DNA from: Brucellaceae bacterium
Lineage (GTDB): Bacteria > Pseudomonadota > Alphaproteobacteria > Rhizobiales > Rhizobiaceae
NCBI GenBank assembly: GCA_020637775.1
Contig: JACKJV010000002.1
Coordinates: forward strand, 371,684-435,683
Length of the DNA: 64,000 bases
Reading direction: 5' to 3'
Shown: piece by piece, positions 21,661 through 28,907 of the stretch
Layout of the letters: each line of letters opens with the position of its first letter
Position numbering within the stretch: position 1 is the stretch's first letter
The notes under the pieces: model-generated
Databases searched by the model: none
Told to the model about the DNA's origin: nothing
Seen by the model: the letters and a program-made list of their open reading frames with translations, nothing else
Program-made: the position numbers and the translations under genes

Positions 21661-21690
21661 AGGCCCGGCCGGCGCCGGGCCTTTCTTATT
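21661..21690 (+). terminator. Intrinsic terminator after ETF-QO
   Basis: AGGCCCGGC (21661-21669) pairs with GCCGGGCCT (21674-21682), followed by TTTCTTATT. It overlaps the stop region of the converging EEP gene. Confidence 0.8.
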
Positions 21691-22633
21691 GGCGCAGCGC
21701 AAGATCGGCGATCACCGGCAGGTGGTCGCTGCCCGATGACGGCCCGGTGCGGATGGTGCGGATACGGATGCCTTCCGACACCAGCACATGGTCGATCGGC
21801 AGGCCGACGGCCGGACGCAAGGCATCGGGTGCTTTCAGAAACAGCCATGACGGGCGCAGGCCGGGCGCGATGCGCGTGCCCGTGAGCGCGGCCACCCGCG
21901 AGACCGCCTGGCTCCATGGCGCAGCGTTGAAGTCGCCGCCAAGGACCAGCGGGTGCGGCAAGCCTGCCAGTATGGGTGCGAGGCGGTCGATCTGGCCGGC
22001 CTGGTTGATTGGCCAAGGCCATTTCAGGTGCAGGCTGGCGAAGGTGACCGGCTTGCCGCGCACCAGCAGGCGCACGGCGGCCAGACGGGAATCGCTGCTG
22101 CAGGCATGTGCCGGGTCGTCGATCGTCGGCCAGCGGCTGAGCACCAGGATCCCGCCCCGCCAGATCGGATAGCGGCACCGGGCACGCACCGGCCAGGCAT
22201 CGGACAGCAGGTCCGCGAGTCCGCCCGGTCCGAATTTCGCCTCCTGGATGATGATGACATCGGGCGCGAACCCTCGGATATGCGCGGCAGCGGTCGCGAT
22301 TGCGCGGTTGCCGGAATGGGCATTGAACTGGACGATGCGCAGGCCGTCCGGGCCGGCGGCGGCTTTGCTCATGGCCGCGCCCGGCAGAAACGGCGCGGTC
22401 CACACGGCTGCGAGCGCCAGGACGGCAAGGCCGGAAAGGGCCTGCCGCCGCAAGCCGTTCACCCAGGCCGAAAGGCAGGCCAGCGCCAGCAGGACCGCCA
22501 GATGCAGCCGGAAATGGGCCAGGGAATCGAGGGCCGGATGCAGCGGGGCAGCCAGCGAAGCCAGAAGCGCAACGGCCAAGGGCACCATCGCCGGGCGCAG
22601 GAAGAAACGTGTCGGTCGTGGCGTTGCGGACAT
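21686..22633 (-). CDS. Endonuclease/exonuclease/phosphatase-family membrane protein
   Basis: Two or three N-terminal membrane segments (about residues 10-65) anchor an EEP hydrolase domain. Metal and catalytic motifs are visible: FNAH near the domain start, QEAKF with the metal-binding Glu, the conserved GGDFNAAPWS, and the terminal SDHLPVIADL with the catalytic His. The substrate is unknown; the family includes nucleases, phosphodiesterases and lipid phosphatases, and the anchor suggests action at the periplasmic face. The start at 22633 is chosen because upstream in-frame sequence to 22897 lies in the divergent promoter region and lacks conservation features. GGGAG sits about 11 bases upstream. 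Confidence 0.85.
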   Translation of the reverse strand: MSATPRPTRFFLRPAMVPLAVALLASLAAPLHPALDSLAHFRLHLAVLLALACLSAWVNGLRRQALSGLAVLALAAVWTAPFLPGAAMSKAAAGPDGLRIVQFNAHSGNRAIATAAAHIRGFAPDVIIIQEAKFGPGGLADLLSDAWPVRARCRYPIWRGGILVLSRWPTIDDPAHACSSDSRLAAVRLLVRGKPVTFASLHLKWPWPINQAGQIDRLAPILAGLPHPLVLGGDFNAAPWSQAVSRVAALTGTRIAPGLRPSWLFLKAPDALRPAVGLPIDHVLVSEGIRIRTIRTGPSSGSDHLPVIADLALRQ

Positions 22634-22805
22634 GGGTTCTTGCGGCTCCCGGTTGCCGTCCTGTCTATTGCCCAAATCAAAACGGAAAGTTGGCCGGTTT
22701 TCGCGGATTTTAGACAATCGCCTGAAAGCGGCCCGCCCATCGTGTTGCAGGGCGCGCCGCCTTGTGGTTTCCTTGCTCCCGGTTCGGCAATCCCGGAGGT
22801 TGCGC

Positions 22806-23402
22806 ATGCGAATGCCCTGGTTTTCCTGTCTTGCGGTCCTCATCGCCGTGATGGCTCGGCCGGACGCGGCCGAGGCCGGGGCGCGCATCACCACCACGAC
22901 GAAATATTACACGGTTCAGGGCGAAAACGGGCATGCCCTGTTCAGGTCGATGAACCGCAACGGGCCGCGCCATGCCTTCATGAAAAAGGCCATGGCCCAG
23001 ACCCAGTACAAGACCAGTCCGCGCGGCAAGATGACATGGAAGGACGGCGTCTGCCGGGTGGACGATGGCGGCTACGATGCCGAGATCACCTACGTCTTTC
23101 CCAAGCCTGCCCGGCGTCTGACCGGCGACATGGCCCGGCGCTGGAAAGCCTTCATGGTGCACACCGTGGCCCATGAGAAGGTTCACGGACGCATTGCCGC
23201 GCAGATGGCCCACGCGCTGGACCGCCATATCCGCCAGTTCGCCATGAAGGATGGCAAGGGTTGCCGCCGGGCACTGGCCCGCCTGCGCAAGGACGTCAAG
23301 GCCATCTACAAGCGTTTCGATGACAAGCAGAACGCCTATGACCAGCGTGAACACCGTGAGGGCGGCGCGGTGGAAAAAAGCGTGCTGCGCCTCGTAAAAT
23401 AA
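22806..23402 (+). CDS. DUF922-family putative secreted zinc protease
   Basis: The 198-residue protein starts with a signal peptide (about 1-24, ending AAEAG). It contains HTVAHEKVHGRIA, an HExxH metalloprotease motif typical of DUF922 (Pfam PF06037), preceded by the conserved aromatic strand KYYTV. The ribosome site CGGAGG lies six bases before the ATG. A periplasmic or secreted location is inferred. The C-terminal third is basic and helical. It is divergent from the EEP gene with a 172-bp spacer. The substrate is unknown. Confidence 0.85.
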   Translation: MRMPWFSCLAVLIAVMARPDAAEAGARITTTTKYYTVQGENGHALFRSMNRNGPRHAFMKKAMAQTQYKTSPRGKMTWKDGVCRVDDGGYDAEITYVFPKPARRLTGDMARRWKAFMVHTVAHEKVHGRIAAQMAHALDRHIRQFAMKDGKGCRRALARLRKDVKAIYKRFDDKQNAYDQREHREGGAVEKSVLRLVK

Positions 23403-23447
23403 GGCACGTCATCGGCGCATTGATTCGCGGCGGTGGCGTCTCTCCCT

Positions 23448-23555
23448 CGTCATCCTCGGGCTTGTCCCGAGGATCCGCGACGATGGCGGACAACGCATCC
23501 GCGTATCGGTCTGTGAGGCACGGGTGCAGATCCTTGCAGAAGGGCGAGGATGACG
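23448..23555. repeat. 108-bp palindromic intergenic element (RIME/MITE-like)
   Basis: It is bounded by 11-bp terminal inverted repeats CGTCATCCTCG (23448-23458) and CGAGGATGACG (23545-23555). The left end contains a 9-bp-stem hairpin, ATCCTCGGG (23452-23460) with CCCGAGGAT (23466-23474). The core motif matches a dispersed repeat I recall as common in Rhizobiales intergenic DNA. No transposase is encoded. Confidence 0.7.
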
Positions 23556-23629
23556 GTCCACACGAGACGGCCACCCTGAAATGAGCGAGGGGCGAAAAAC
23601 CCATGGCCCTGTGACGCGAAAAAGAAAAT

Positions 23630-23930
23630 GCCCGGCTCACGTGCTCGCCGGGCAGCGCCACCAAGGAGTTGGAGGCCCGGCACGGGGCGGCTTGGCGGTC
23701 ACGTTTTGCGCCACGGCCAGAAGCCATGACACGAGAAGTTCGCCCGGTTCACACGCATTGCCGGGCCGTGCTGCCAAGGAGTTCGAGACCCTCCGCGTGG
23801 GGTACGCTTGGCAATCGCATTTCGCGCCGGACCTTGTGGCGCGGCATGAAAGTCAAACGCCCGGCTCACGCGTCTTGCCAGGCTGTGCCGTCAAGGAGTT
23901 CAAGCTTGAAACGCGAAACGGCTTGACAAG
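23630..23930. repeat. Three imperfect tandem units of about 115 bp
   Basis: Units begin at 23630, 23742 and 23859 (periods 112 and 117). Each starts with a hairpin GCCCGG-loop-CCGGGC (third copy has one mismatch) and then CAAGGAGTT. Read on the minus strand, unit 1 ends as a hairpin followed by ATTTTCTTTTT, an intrinsic-terminator shape, so the units could be tandem small RNA genes. No known family is recognised. Confidence 0.55.
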
Positions 23931-24129
23931 CACACGTTTGACGATAGCTGTGGATGCACGGAAATGCAAGTCTCGCGTTCAGAAAAATTCCGTTTCAACC
24001 GGAAAGGCAGGCCCCGGCGCATGCGGGTTGCCGGGGCATCCGGTGGAGGGGTAGCCCGCCCGCACGGGTGCCAGCCGGATCTACTCCACCATGGCGGGAA
24101 GAACGATCATTGTCAACGCCGGTCTGGTA

Positions 24130-25632
24130 CTACTGGAACGCGGTTTCGGTGAAGCTCCTGAGCTTGCGCGAATGCAGCCGCTCCGGCGGCATGGCTGCCA
24201 GCTTTTCCATGGCGCGAATGCCGATGTCCAGATGCTGCGCCACCTGCCGCTTGTAGAACTCCGTCGCCATGCCCGGCAGCTTCAGTTCGCCATGCAGCGG
24301 CTTGTCGGAAACGCACAGCAGCGTGCCATAGGGAACCCGGAAGCGGAAACCGTTGGCCGCGATGGTCGCCGATTCCATGTCCAACGCGATGGCGCGGCTG
24401 ACCGAGAGCCGCTGCACCGGGCCGCGCTGCTCGCGCAGTTCCCAGTTCCGGTTGTCGATGGTCGCCACCGTCCCCGTGCGCATGATCTTCTTGAGCTCGT
24501 AACCCGAAAGGCCGGTCACTTCGGCCACCGCTTCCTGCAGCGCCACCTGCACTTCCGCAAGCGCCGGGATGGGCACCCAGACAGGCAGGTCGTCGTCCAG
24601 CACGTGGTCCTCGCGCACATAGGCATGAGCGAGCACATAGTCGCCCAGCGCCTGGCTGTTGCGCAGCCCCGCGCAATGACCCAGCATCAGCCAGGCATGG
24701 GGCCGCAGCACGGCGATGTGGTCGGTGATCGTCTTGGCGTTCGAGGGGCCGACGCCGATATTGACCATGGTGATGCCGCTGTGATCGCCCTTTTTCAGGT
24801 GATAGGCCGGCATTTGCGGCAGGCGGGCCAGCGCGGCGCCGGACGAGGGGTCGCGCTCGCCGGCCAGCGTCACCGAATTGCCCGGTTCGACGAAAGCCTC
24901 GTATCCGCCGCCACCCCGCGCCATGAGCTGGCGCGCGAACATGGCGAATTCGTCGATATAGAACTGGTAATTGGTGAACAGCACGAAATTCTGGAAATGG
25001 CCCGGGCTGGTGGCCGTGTAATGCGCCAGCCGGTGCAGCGAATAGTCGATGCGCTGCGCCGTGAACGGCGCCAGCGGCAGCGGCTCGCCATCGGCGGGTT
25101 CATGGGTGCCGTTGACGATGTGGTCGTCGGTGGCGTTGAGGTCGGGCACATCGAACAGGTCACGCAGCGGCCGCGACACGCGCTCGGCCACATTGGCCTC
25201 CACATGCGATCCTTCCGAAAAGCAGAAATGCAGCGGAATGGGCGTGGCCGATTCGCCCACGCTCACCGGCACGCCATGGTTCTTCATGATCAGGCCGATC
25301 TGGTCCTCCAGATAGTCCTGGAACAGGTCCGGCCGGGTGATCGTCGTGGCATAATCGCCGGGCATGACCATGTGGCCATAGGCCAGGCGGGAGTCCACCT
25401 GCGCGAAGGAGGATGTCGCCACCCGGATATCGGGATAAAAGGCACGCCAGCGCCGGTCGCTGCGCCCTGTCGTCGCCACGGTCTCGAAGGCGTCGCGCAG
25501 GAAGGTCGTGTTGCGCTCGTAGATGTCCGTCAGCGCCTTCACGGCGGCTGCGGCATCGGTAAGGTCGCGTCTTTGCAAACGCTCCGGCATGGCGACGTCG
25601 GCAATCGGTGAGGGATAGATTCGCTTTTCCAT
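24130..25632 (-). CDS. amn: AMP nucleosidase
   Basis: It hydrolyses AMP to adenine and ribose 5-phosphate in purine salvage and energy-charge control. The 500-residue length and the two-domain layout (regulatory N-terminal domain, about 1-200; phosphorylase-like catalytic domain with VNIGVGPSNAKTITDHIAVL and MLGHCAGLRNSQ) match the family. ALDMESATIAANGFRFRVPYGT contains the DMES motif that binds the ribose. The gene lies 83 bp downstream of the DUF805 gene on the same strand. Confidence 0.95.
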   Translation of the reverse strand: MEKRIYPSPIADVAMPERLQRRDLTDAAAAVKALTDIYERNTTFLRDAFETVATTGRSDRRWRAFYPDIRVATSSFAQVDSRLAYGHMVMPGDYATTITRPDLFQDYLEDQIGLIMKNHGVPVSVGESATPIPLHFCFSEGSHVEANVAERVSRPLRDLFDVPDLNATDDHIVNGTHEPADGEPLPLAPFTAQRIDYSLHRLAHYTATSPGHFQNFVLFTNYQFYIDEFAMFARQLMARGGGGYEAFVEPGNSVTLAGERDPSSGAALARLPQMPAYHLKKGDHSGITMVNIGVGPSNAKTITDHIAVLRPHAWLMLGHCAGLRNSQALGDYVLAHAYVREDHVLDDDLPVWVPIPALAEVQVALQEAVAEVTGLSGYELKKIMRTGTVATIDNRNWELREQRGPVQRLSVSRAIALDMESATIAANGFRFRVPYGTLLCVSDKPLHGELKLPGMATEFYKRQVAQHLDIGIRAMEKLAAMPPERLHSRKLRSFTETAFQ

Positions 25633-25715
25633 GGCCCACTGTAGTCAGTCAATGTGACAAGGGAAGGGGGCGCGGCGGTGATTTCCGCGCCCGCCGCCGT
25701 GGTTTCGCAGGCGCG

Positions 25716-26417
25716 TCAGCGCGGTTCCGGGCCGAACCGGTTCGGGCCTTCCGTTCCGCGCTGGATGAAGAAGATCAGCAGCACGATGAAACCGATCAGC
25801 GGGATGAAGACCATCAGGTACCACCAGCCGACGCGATCCGTGTCGTGCAGGCGGCGCACACCGACCGCGATGGAGGGAATGAGCATGGCCAGGCTGAACA
25901 CCGCGCTCAGCAGGCCGGCATCCGATGCCGCGCCGAAAATCGCCACGTCGAGAAAACTGGCCACCATGGATCCGGCAAAGGTGAACAGCGCGAACCACCA
26001 GAATTCCGGCCGCCGCGCCCGACCCTCGAAGGTCGCGTATTTCGAGAGACAGGTCTTGACGGCGCCCATGAATGTATCGGGATCGGGCGCGTCGGCATCG
26101 CGCATGCCGCCTTGCGTGCTGCCCGCGCCGGTGCCCTGCCACGGACCGCGGCTGTCCGCGCCGGCCGGTTGCCGCGCGGCCTCGGACCGCTCGAGCGGCG
26201 GCGCACTGACCGGAGGCGGGGCATCGCCGCCCCAATGGGATGGACGGATCCCGGCCGGCAGCGTGTCCGCGGCTTTCTGCCAATTGTCCATGCCGGCTGT
26301 CCAGACCAGCGTTTCAGGCCGGATCAGGCCGCTTTCGGCCATGCCGCGCACCTCGTCCTCGCCCACCGGTCCGCGCCGTTCCTGCGCCTCGGCGTAATAC
26401 CACTGCCGCTCACTCAT
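25716..26417 (-). CDS. GYF_2 plus DUF805 membrane protein
   Basis: The 233-residue protein has an N-terminal GYF_2 (DUF4339) domain (about 5-52: WYYAEAQERRGPVGEDEVRGM) that usually binds peptides. A Pro/Ala/Gly linker is followed by a DUF805 domain (about 105-230) with four hydrophobic segments and the conserved GRARRPEFWWF and RRLHDTDRVGWW. Function is unknown; DUF805 proteins are inner-membrane proteins. The ribosome site is modest. Confidence 0.85.
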   Translation of the reverse strand: MSERQWYYAEAQERRGPVGEDEVRGMAESGLIRPETLVWTAGMDNWQKAADTLPAGIRPSHWGGDAPPPVSAPPLERSEAARQPAGADSRGPWQGTGAGSTQGGMRDADAPDPDTFMGAVKTCLSKYATFEGRARRPEFWWFALFTFAGSMVASFLDVAIFGAASDAGLLSAVFSLAMLIPSIAVGVRRLHDTDRVGWWYLMVFIPLIGFIVLLIFFIQRGTEGPNRFGPEPR

Positions 26418-26490
26418 TCCGGCTCACCCTCTTCTGACCATCACCCGCGCCACTGTGGCAGAAGACGCCACCGGGCCGCAAGCCGTGGTT

Positions 26491-26643
26491 TCAGCGGCAC
26501 AACCCGGATTGATGGGCGAAGCATGGCGCTGCAGCCGCTTCCCAGGAGCGGGCAGGGCGCGCCGTTTCGGCAATCAGGATGGAGAGCCCGCTGCCCATGA
26601 TGGCGGCAAGCAGACAGACAATGACAAAGCGGCGGGCGAGCAT
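26491..26643 (-). CDS. Small single-pass membrane protein, 50 residues
   Basis: From ATG at 26643 the product begins MLARRFVIVCLLAAIMG, an Arg-Arg pair followed by one hydrophobic helix (about 5-24) and a polar tail with two cysteines. AAAGGA lies eight bases upstream, which favours this start over in-frame ATGs at 26652 and 26679. It resembles short conserved membrane proteins I remember from Rhizobiales annotations, but I cannot verify this. Confidence 0.45.
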   Translation of the reverse strand: MLARRFVIVCLLAAIMGSGLSILIAETARPARSWEAAAAPCFAHQSGLCR

Positions 26644-26817
26644 GAAACGCATCCTTTGCAATCGGGATGCCGAAACCATGCCGCAGCCACCCTGAACCGG
26701 CCCTGATGCGGCCGTTCATCCACGGTTCAAGATGGTTGACGCGTCACCTGTGCATTGCCCGCTTGAGGGCGGGGACGGCCTGTGCTTGTCTGCCCGCCAT
26801 TCCCGGAGGACAGGACC

Positions 26818-27531
26818 ATGACAGCAACCAACACCCGGCCGATCGCGCTTCATTACTGGCCCACGCCCAACGGCTGGAAGGTCGCCATCATGCTGGAGGA
26901 ACTGGGCGTTCCCTACGAGTTGCACTTCGTGGACATCCTCAAGGGTGAGCAGTTCGAGCCGGATTTCCTGGCCATTTCGCCAAACAATCGCATGCCTGCA
27001 ATCGTCGATCCGGAAGGCCCGGACGGCGCGCCGGTCTCGGTCTTCGAGAGCGGCGCCATCCTGCAATATCTCGGCCGCAAGTTCGGCCGGTTCTATCCTT
27101 CGCAGGAGCGTGCGCGCATCGAGGTCGAGCAATGGCTGTTCTGGCAGGTCGGCGGCCTCGGCCCCATGTGCGGCCAGGCGCATCATTTCCGTGGCTATGC
27201 GCCCGAGGAAGTGCCCTATGCCATCGAGCGCTACACCAACGAGGTCAACCGGCTCTACGGCGTGATGAACCGCCGCCTGGCCGACCGCCAATTCCTTGCC
27301 GGCGACTATTCCATCGCCGACATGGCCTGTATCGGCTGGGTGAAGCCCCACAAGCGGCAGGGCCAGAGTCTCGATGATTTCCCGAATGTGAAACGCTGGT
27401 TCGAGGCCATGATGGCGCGCCCGGCAGTCGAGCGCGGCATCCGGGCGGGTGAAGAGAAGCGACTTTCCATCAACGAGATGACGAAGGACCGCGACGCCTG
27501 GAACCTGCTCTTCACGCAGAAGGCGCGGTAA
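26818..27531 (+). CDS. Glutathione S-transferase-like protein (nu class, YghU/YfcG type)
   Basis: The 237-residue protein has a thioredoxin-like N-terminal domain (about 9-92) and an all-helical C-terminal domain. The N-terminal WPTPNGWKV carries the Thr/Asn pair that replaces the usual Tyr/Ser/Cys in the YfcG/Ure2p-like group, and FESGAILQYLG holds the glutathione-binding Glu-Ser. AQAHHF and GDYSIADMA (N-capping box) fit. Such proteins often act as disulfide-bond oxidoreductases or peroxidases with two glutathiones. GGAGGACAGGACC directly precedes the ATG. It converges with the DUF2147 gene. Confidence 0.92.
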   Translation: MTATNTRPIALHYWPTPNGWKVAIMLEELGVPYELHFVDILKGEQFEPDFLAISPNNRMPAIVDPEGPDGAPVSVFESGAILQYLGRKFGRFYPSQERARIEVEQWLFWQVGGLGPMCGQAHHFRGYAPEEVPYAIERYTNEVNRLYGVMNRRLADRQFLAGDYSIADMACIGWVKPHKRQGQSLDDFPNVKRWFEAMMARPAVERGIRAGEEKRLSINEMTKDRDAWNLLFTQKAR

Positions 27532-27542
27532 TCGTCACGCCC

Positions 27543-27881
27543 CTAGCGCTTCGTCCAGGTTTGCGTCTTGCAGAAGATCTTCAGGGCGCAGCCTTTCAGC
27601 TTCATCGATGCGCCGGCAACCTTTGCCGAACCGGAATAGGTCTTGTCGTCGGCCGGATCGGTAATCGTGCCGGAATAGTCTCCGCTTGAACCCGACATCT
27701 TGCCGATGCGCTTGCCGTTGTACTTGCCGCTTTTCAGCGTGATGCAATAGGCGCCGCCGCAAGGCGCGATCGCCGCGGTCTCGCCGCTTTCGGTGCGCCA
27801 ATTGCCTTCGATCGGGTCGGCCATCGCCGCTGCGCTCATCAGTACGAACGTCGCGGCGGTCAATGAAATCATGCGCATCAT
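27543..27881 (-). CDS. DUF2147 small secreted protein
   Basis: The 112-residue protein has a signal peptide (cut after about AMA, residue 21) and a DUF2147 domain starting DPIEGNWRTESG. Four cysteines (CGGAYC and CALKIFC) probably form periplasmic disulfides. The family is found in many proteobacteria, with no settled function. GGGAGGA lies five bases ahead of ATG 27881. A promoter carrying an ACGT box sits 38-68 bp upstream. Confidence 0.88.
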   Translation of the reverse strand: MMRMISLTAATFVLMSAAAMADPIEGNWRTESGETAAIAPCGGAYCITLKSGKYNGKRIGKMSGSSGDYSGTITDPADDKTYSGSAKVAGASMKLKGCALKIFCKTQTWTKR

Positions 27882-28338
27882 GTCATTCCTCCCATGGCGC
27901 CGCCATCCGGCAGCACCTCAGAATACGTCTAACGTAAACGTAAAAGCAATCGCCTCCCGCGTGACGCTGGGAAAGCATGGCGCGGCGCGCCTTGGCGGAC
28001 GCGGGGCCTGGACGGGGCGCGCCTGGACACGGTGCGCGGTGCGTTTCCGGTGCGCCGGGAGCGGGCCGAGCCGTTTTCGTGTTGTTGTCTTGGTCAATGA
28101 ATCCTTGATTTCAGCGGCTCGTATTTTAGGAGAATTCTCGCCGGAATCCCGGAACGGCGCGGGTTGCAATGCTTAATGAAGACTGAGGTTTACGCCTTGT
28201 TTTCATTTTGTTTGTTTCAAATTAAGCACAAGTTTTTACGGCGGATTCAAGGCTCTGCGGCATTCTCGGAACCATGAAGAGCGGCCCTCGAGTGAGGCAA
28301 GGAAACGGGCCGCGACACGGGATACAGGGGATTGGGAA
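27882..28338. other. 457-bp intergenic region with an AT-rich segment
   Basis: It contains the ACGT-box promoter of the DUF2147 gene at its left end. Around 28080-28245 it becomes AT-rich, unlike its surroundings. There TGCTTAAT (28170-28177) and ATTAAGCA (28221-28228) form a perfect but widely spaced inverted repeat ahead of the SEL1-like gene. These could be paired operator sites or the base of a large stem. No ORF is supported. Confidence 0.5.
27920..27949 (-). promoter_or_regulatory. Promoter with ACGT-N2-ACGT box in its spacer (DUF2147 gene)
   Basis: On the minus strand TTGCTT (27949-27944) and TATTCT (27925-27920) are separated by 18 bp, and TTTACGTTTACGTTA fills most of that spacer. 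Operators located between -35 and -10 are the hallmark of MerR-family activators. The box resembles the one before ETF-QO. Confidence 0.45.
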
Positions 28339-28605
28339 ATGGCACGTTTTGACATGCACGAAGCCGGCGCTGGCGCCATGGACGCGACGACCCAGGCAGA
28401 CATCCTTTTCGAGATGGGCATGATGTATGCCACCGGCCGCGATTGCGAAATGGATGTGGTCGCCGCGCACAAGTGGTTCAACATCGCCGCCATCAAGGGC
28501 TCGGCCCGCGCGGTGGCCCTGCGCGCCGAAATGGCCTCGCAGATGTCGAAGGCGGAACTGGCCCGCGCCCTGCGCGAGGCACGCGAATGGATGACGATGC
28601 ACTGA
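28339..28605 (+). CDS. SEL1-repeat-like small conserved protein
   Basis: The 88-residue soluble protein contains LFEMGMMYATGRDCEMDVVAAHKWFNIAAIKGS, a single SEL1/TPR-like repeat pair (about 22-60), followed by a helix rich in Ala and Glu. Short proteins of this type are common in Rhizobiales; a protein-binding role is likely but the function is unknown. The ribosome site is weak (GGGGATTGGGAA). The AT-rich upstream region probably carries its promoter. Confidence 0.75.
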   Translation: MARFDMHEAGAGAMDATTQADILFEMGMMYATGRDCEMDVVAAHKWFNIAAIKGSARAVALRAEMASQMSKAELARALREAREWMTMH

Positions 28606-28649
28606 ACGTCGTTGCGGCCTGGTCCGGCGCGAATGCCGGGCCCTGCCTG

Positions 28650-28872
28650 GAATGAAGGTTTCAAGCCCCGCACGGCAAGAACGGGGCCGGTCTGCCGCAG
28701 GCAGACACCGCCGGTCGGCGCAACAACAAGAATACGGGCCCTTCTGGGATAGGGAACCGATAGCCAGGACCGGCAGGCGGACGCGATTTTCGGCGTGGGG
28801 ACGCAGGGGGACGCGACCGTGAACTGAAGTGAGCCGCGACCGGCAGGGGACAGGCCGGCGCGGCTCTTTTTT
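28650..28872 (+). ncRNA. Candidate structured RNA or long 3' UTR
   Basis: Between the SEL1-like gene and mccA, three hairpins lie in series: GCCCCG (28665-28670) with CGGGGC (28682-28687); GTCTGCC-GCA-GGCAGAC (28690-28706); and a very stable intrinsic terminator (28831-28872). The roughly 265 bases between the upstream stop codon and the terminator have no ORF. It could be an independent small RNA or the processed end of the SEL1-like mRNA. No promoter is clear. Confidence 0.35.
28831..28872 (+). terminator. Strong intrinsic terminator
   Basis: GAGCCGCG (28831-28838) plus CCGGC (28840-28844) pair with GCCGG (28854-28858) plus CGCGGCTC (28859-28866), with one bulged A, followed by six T (28867-28872). 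Confidence 0.85.
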
Positions 28873-28907
28873 CAGGTCGGGGACGGCCTGACGCCGCCCG
28901 CACGCGT

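Larger units (their letters stand above)
23403..24129. other. Gene-free repeat-rich intergenic stretch
   Basis: No convincing gene is present. The stretch holds a 108-bp palindromic element (23448-23555), three imperfect tandem units (23630-23930) and a GC hairpin (GCCCCGGC 24011-24018 with GCCGGGGC 24030-24037) just beyond the AMP nucleosidase stop. Open frames through it (such as 23581-24054 on plus) change frame between repeat units and look like chance. Confidence 0.6.

Noticed and set aside
23921..23951. A sigma-70 promoter (TTGACA at 23923)
   Set aside because: No acceptable -10 element occurs at 16-18 bp spacing and no gene follows on that strand.
23581..24054. A 157-residue plus-strand ORF over the tandem units
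   Set aside because: The first unit is out of frame with the other two, the composition is atypical and there is no ribosome site.
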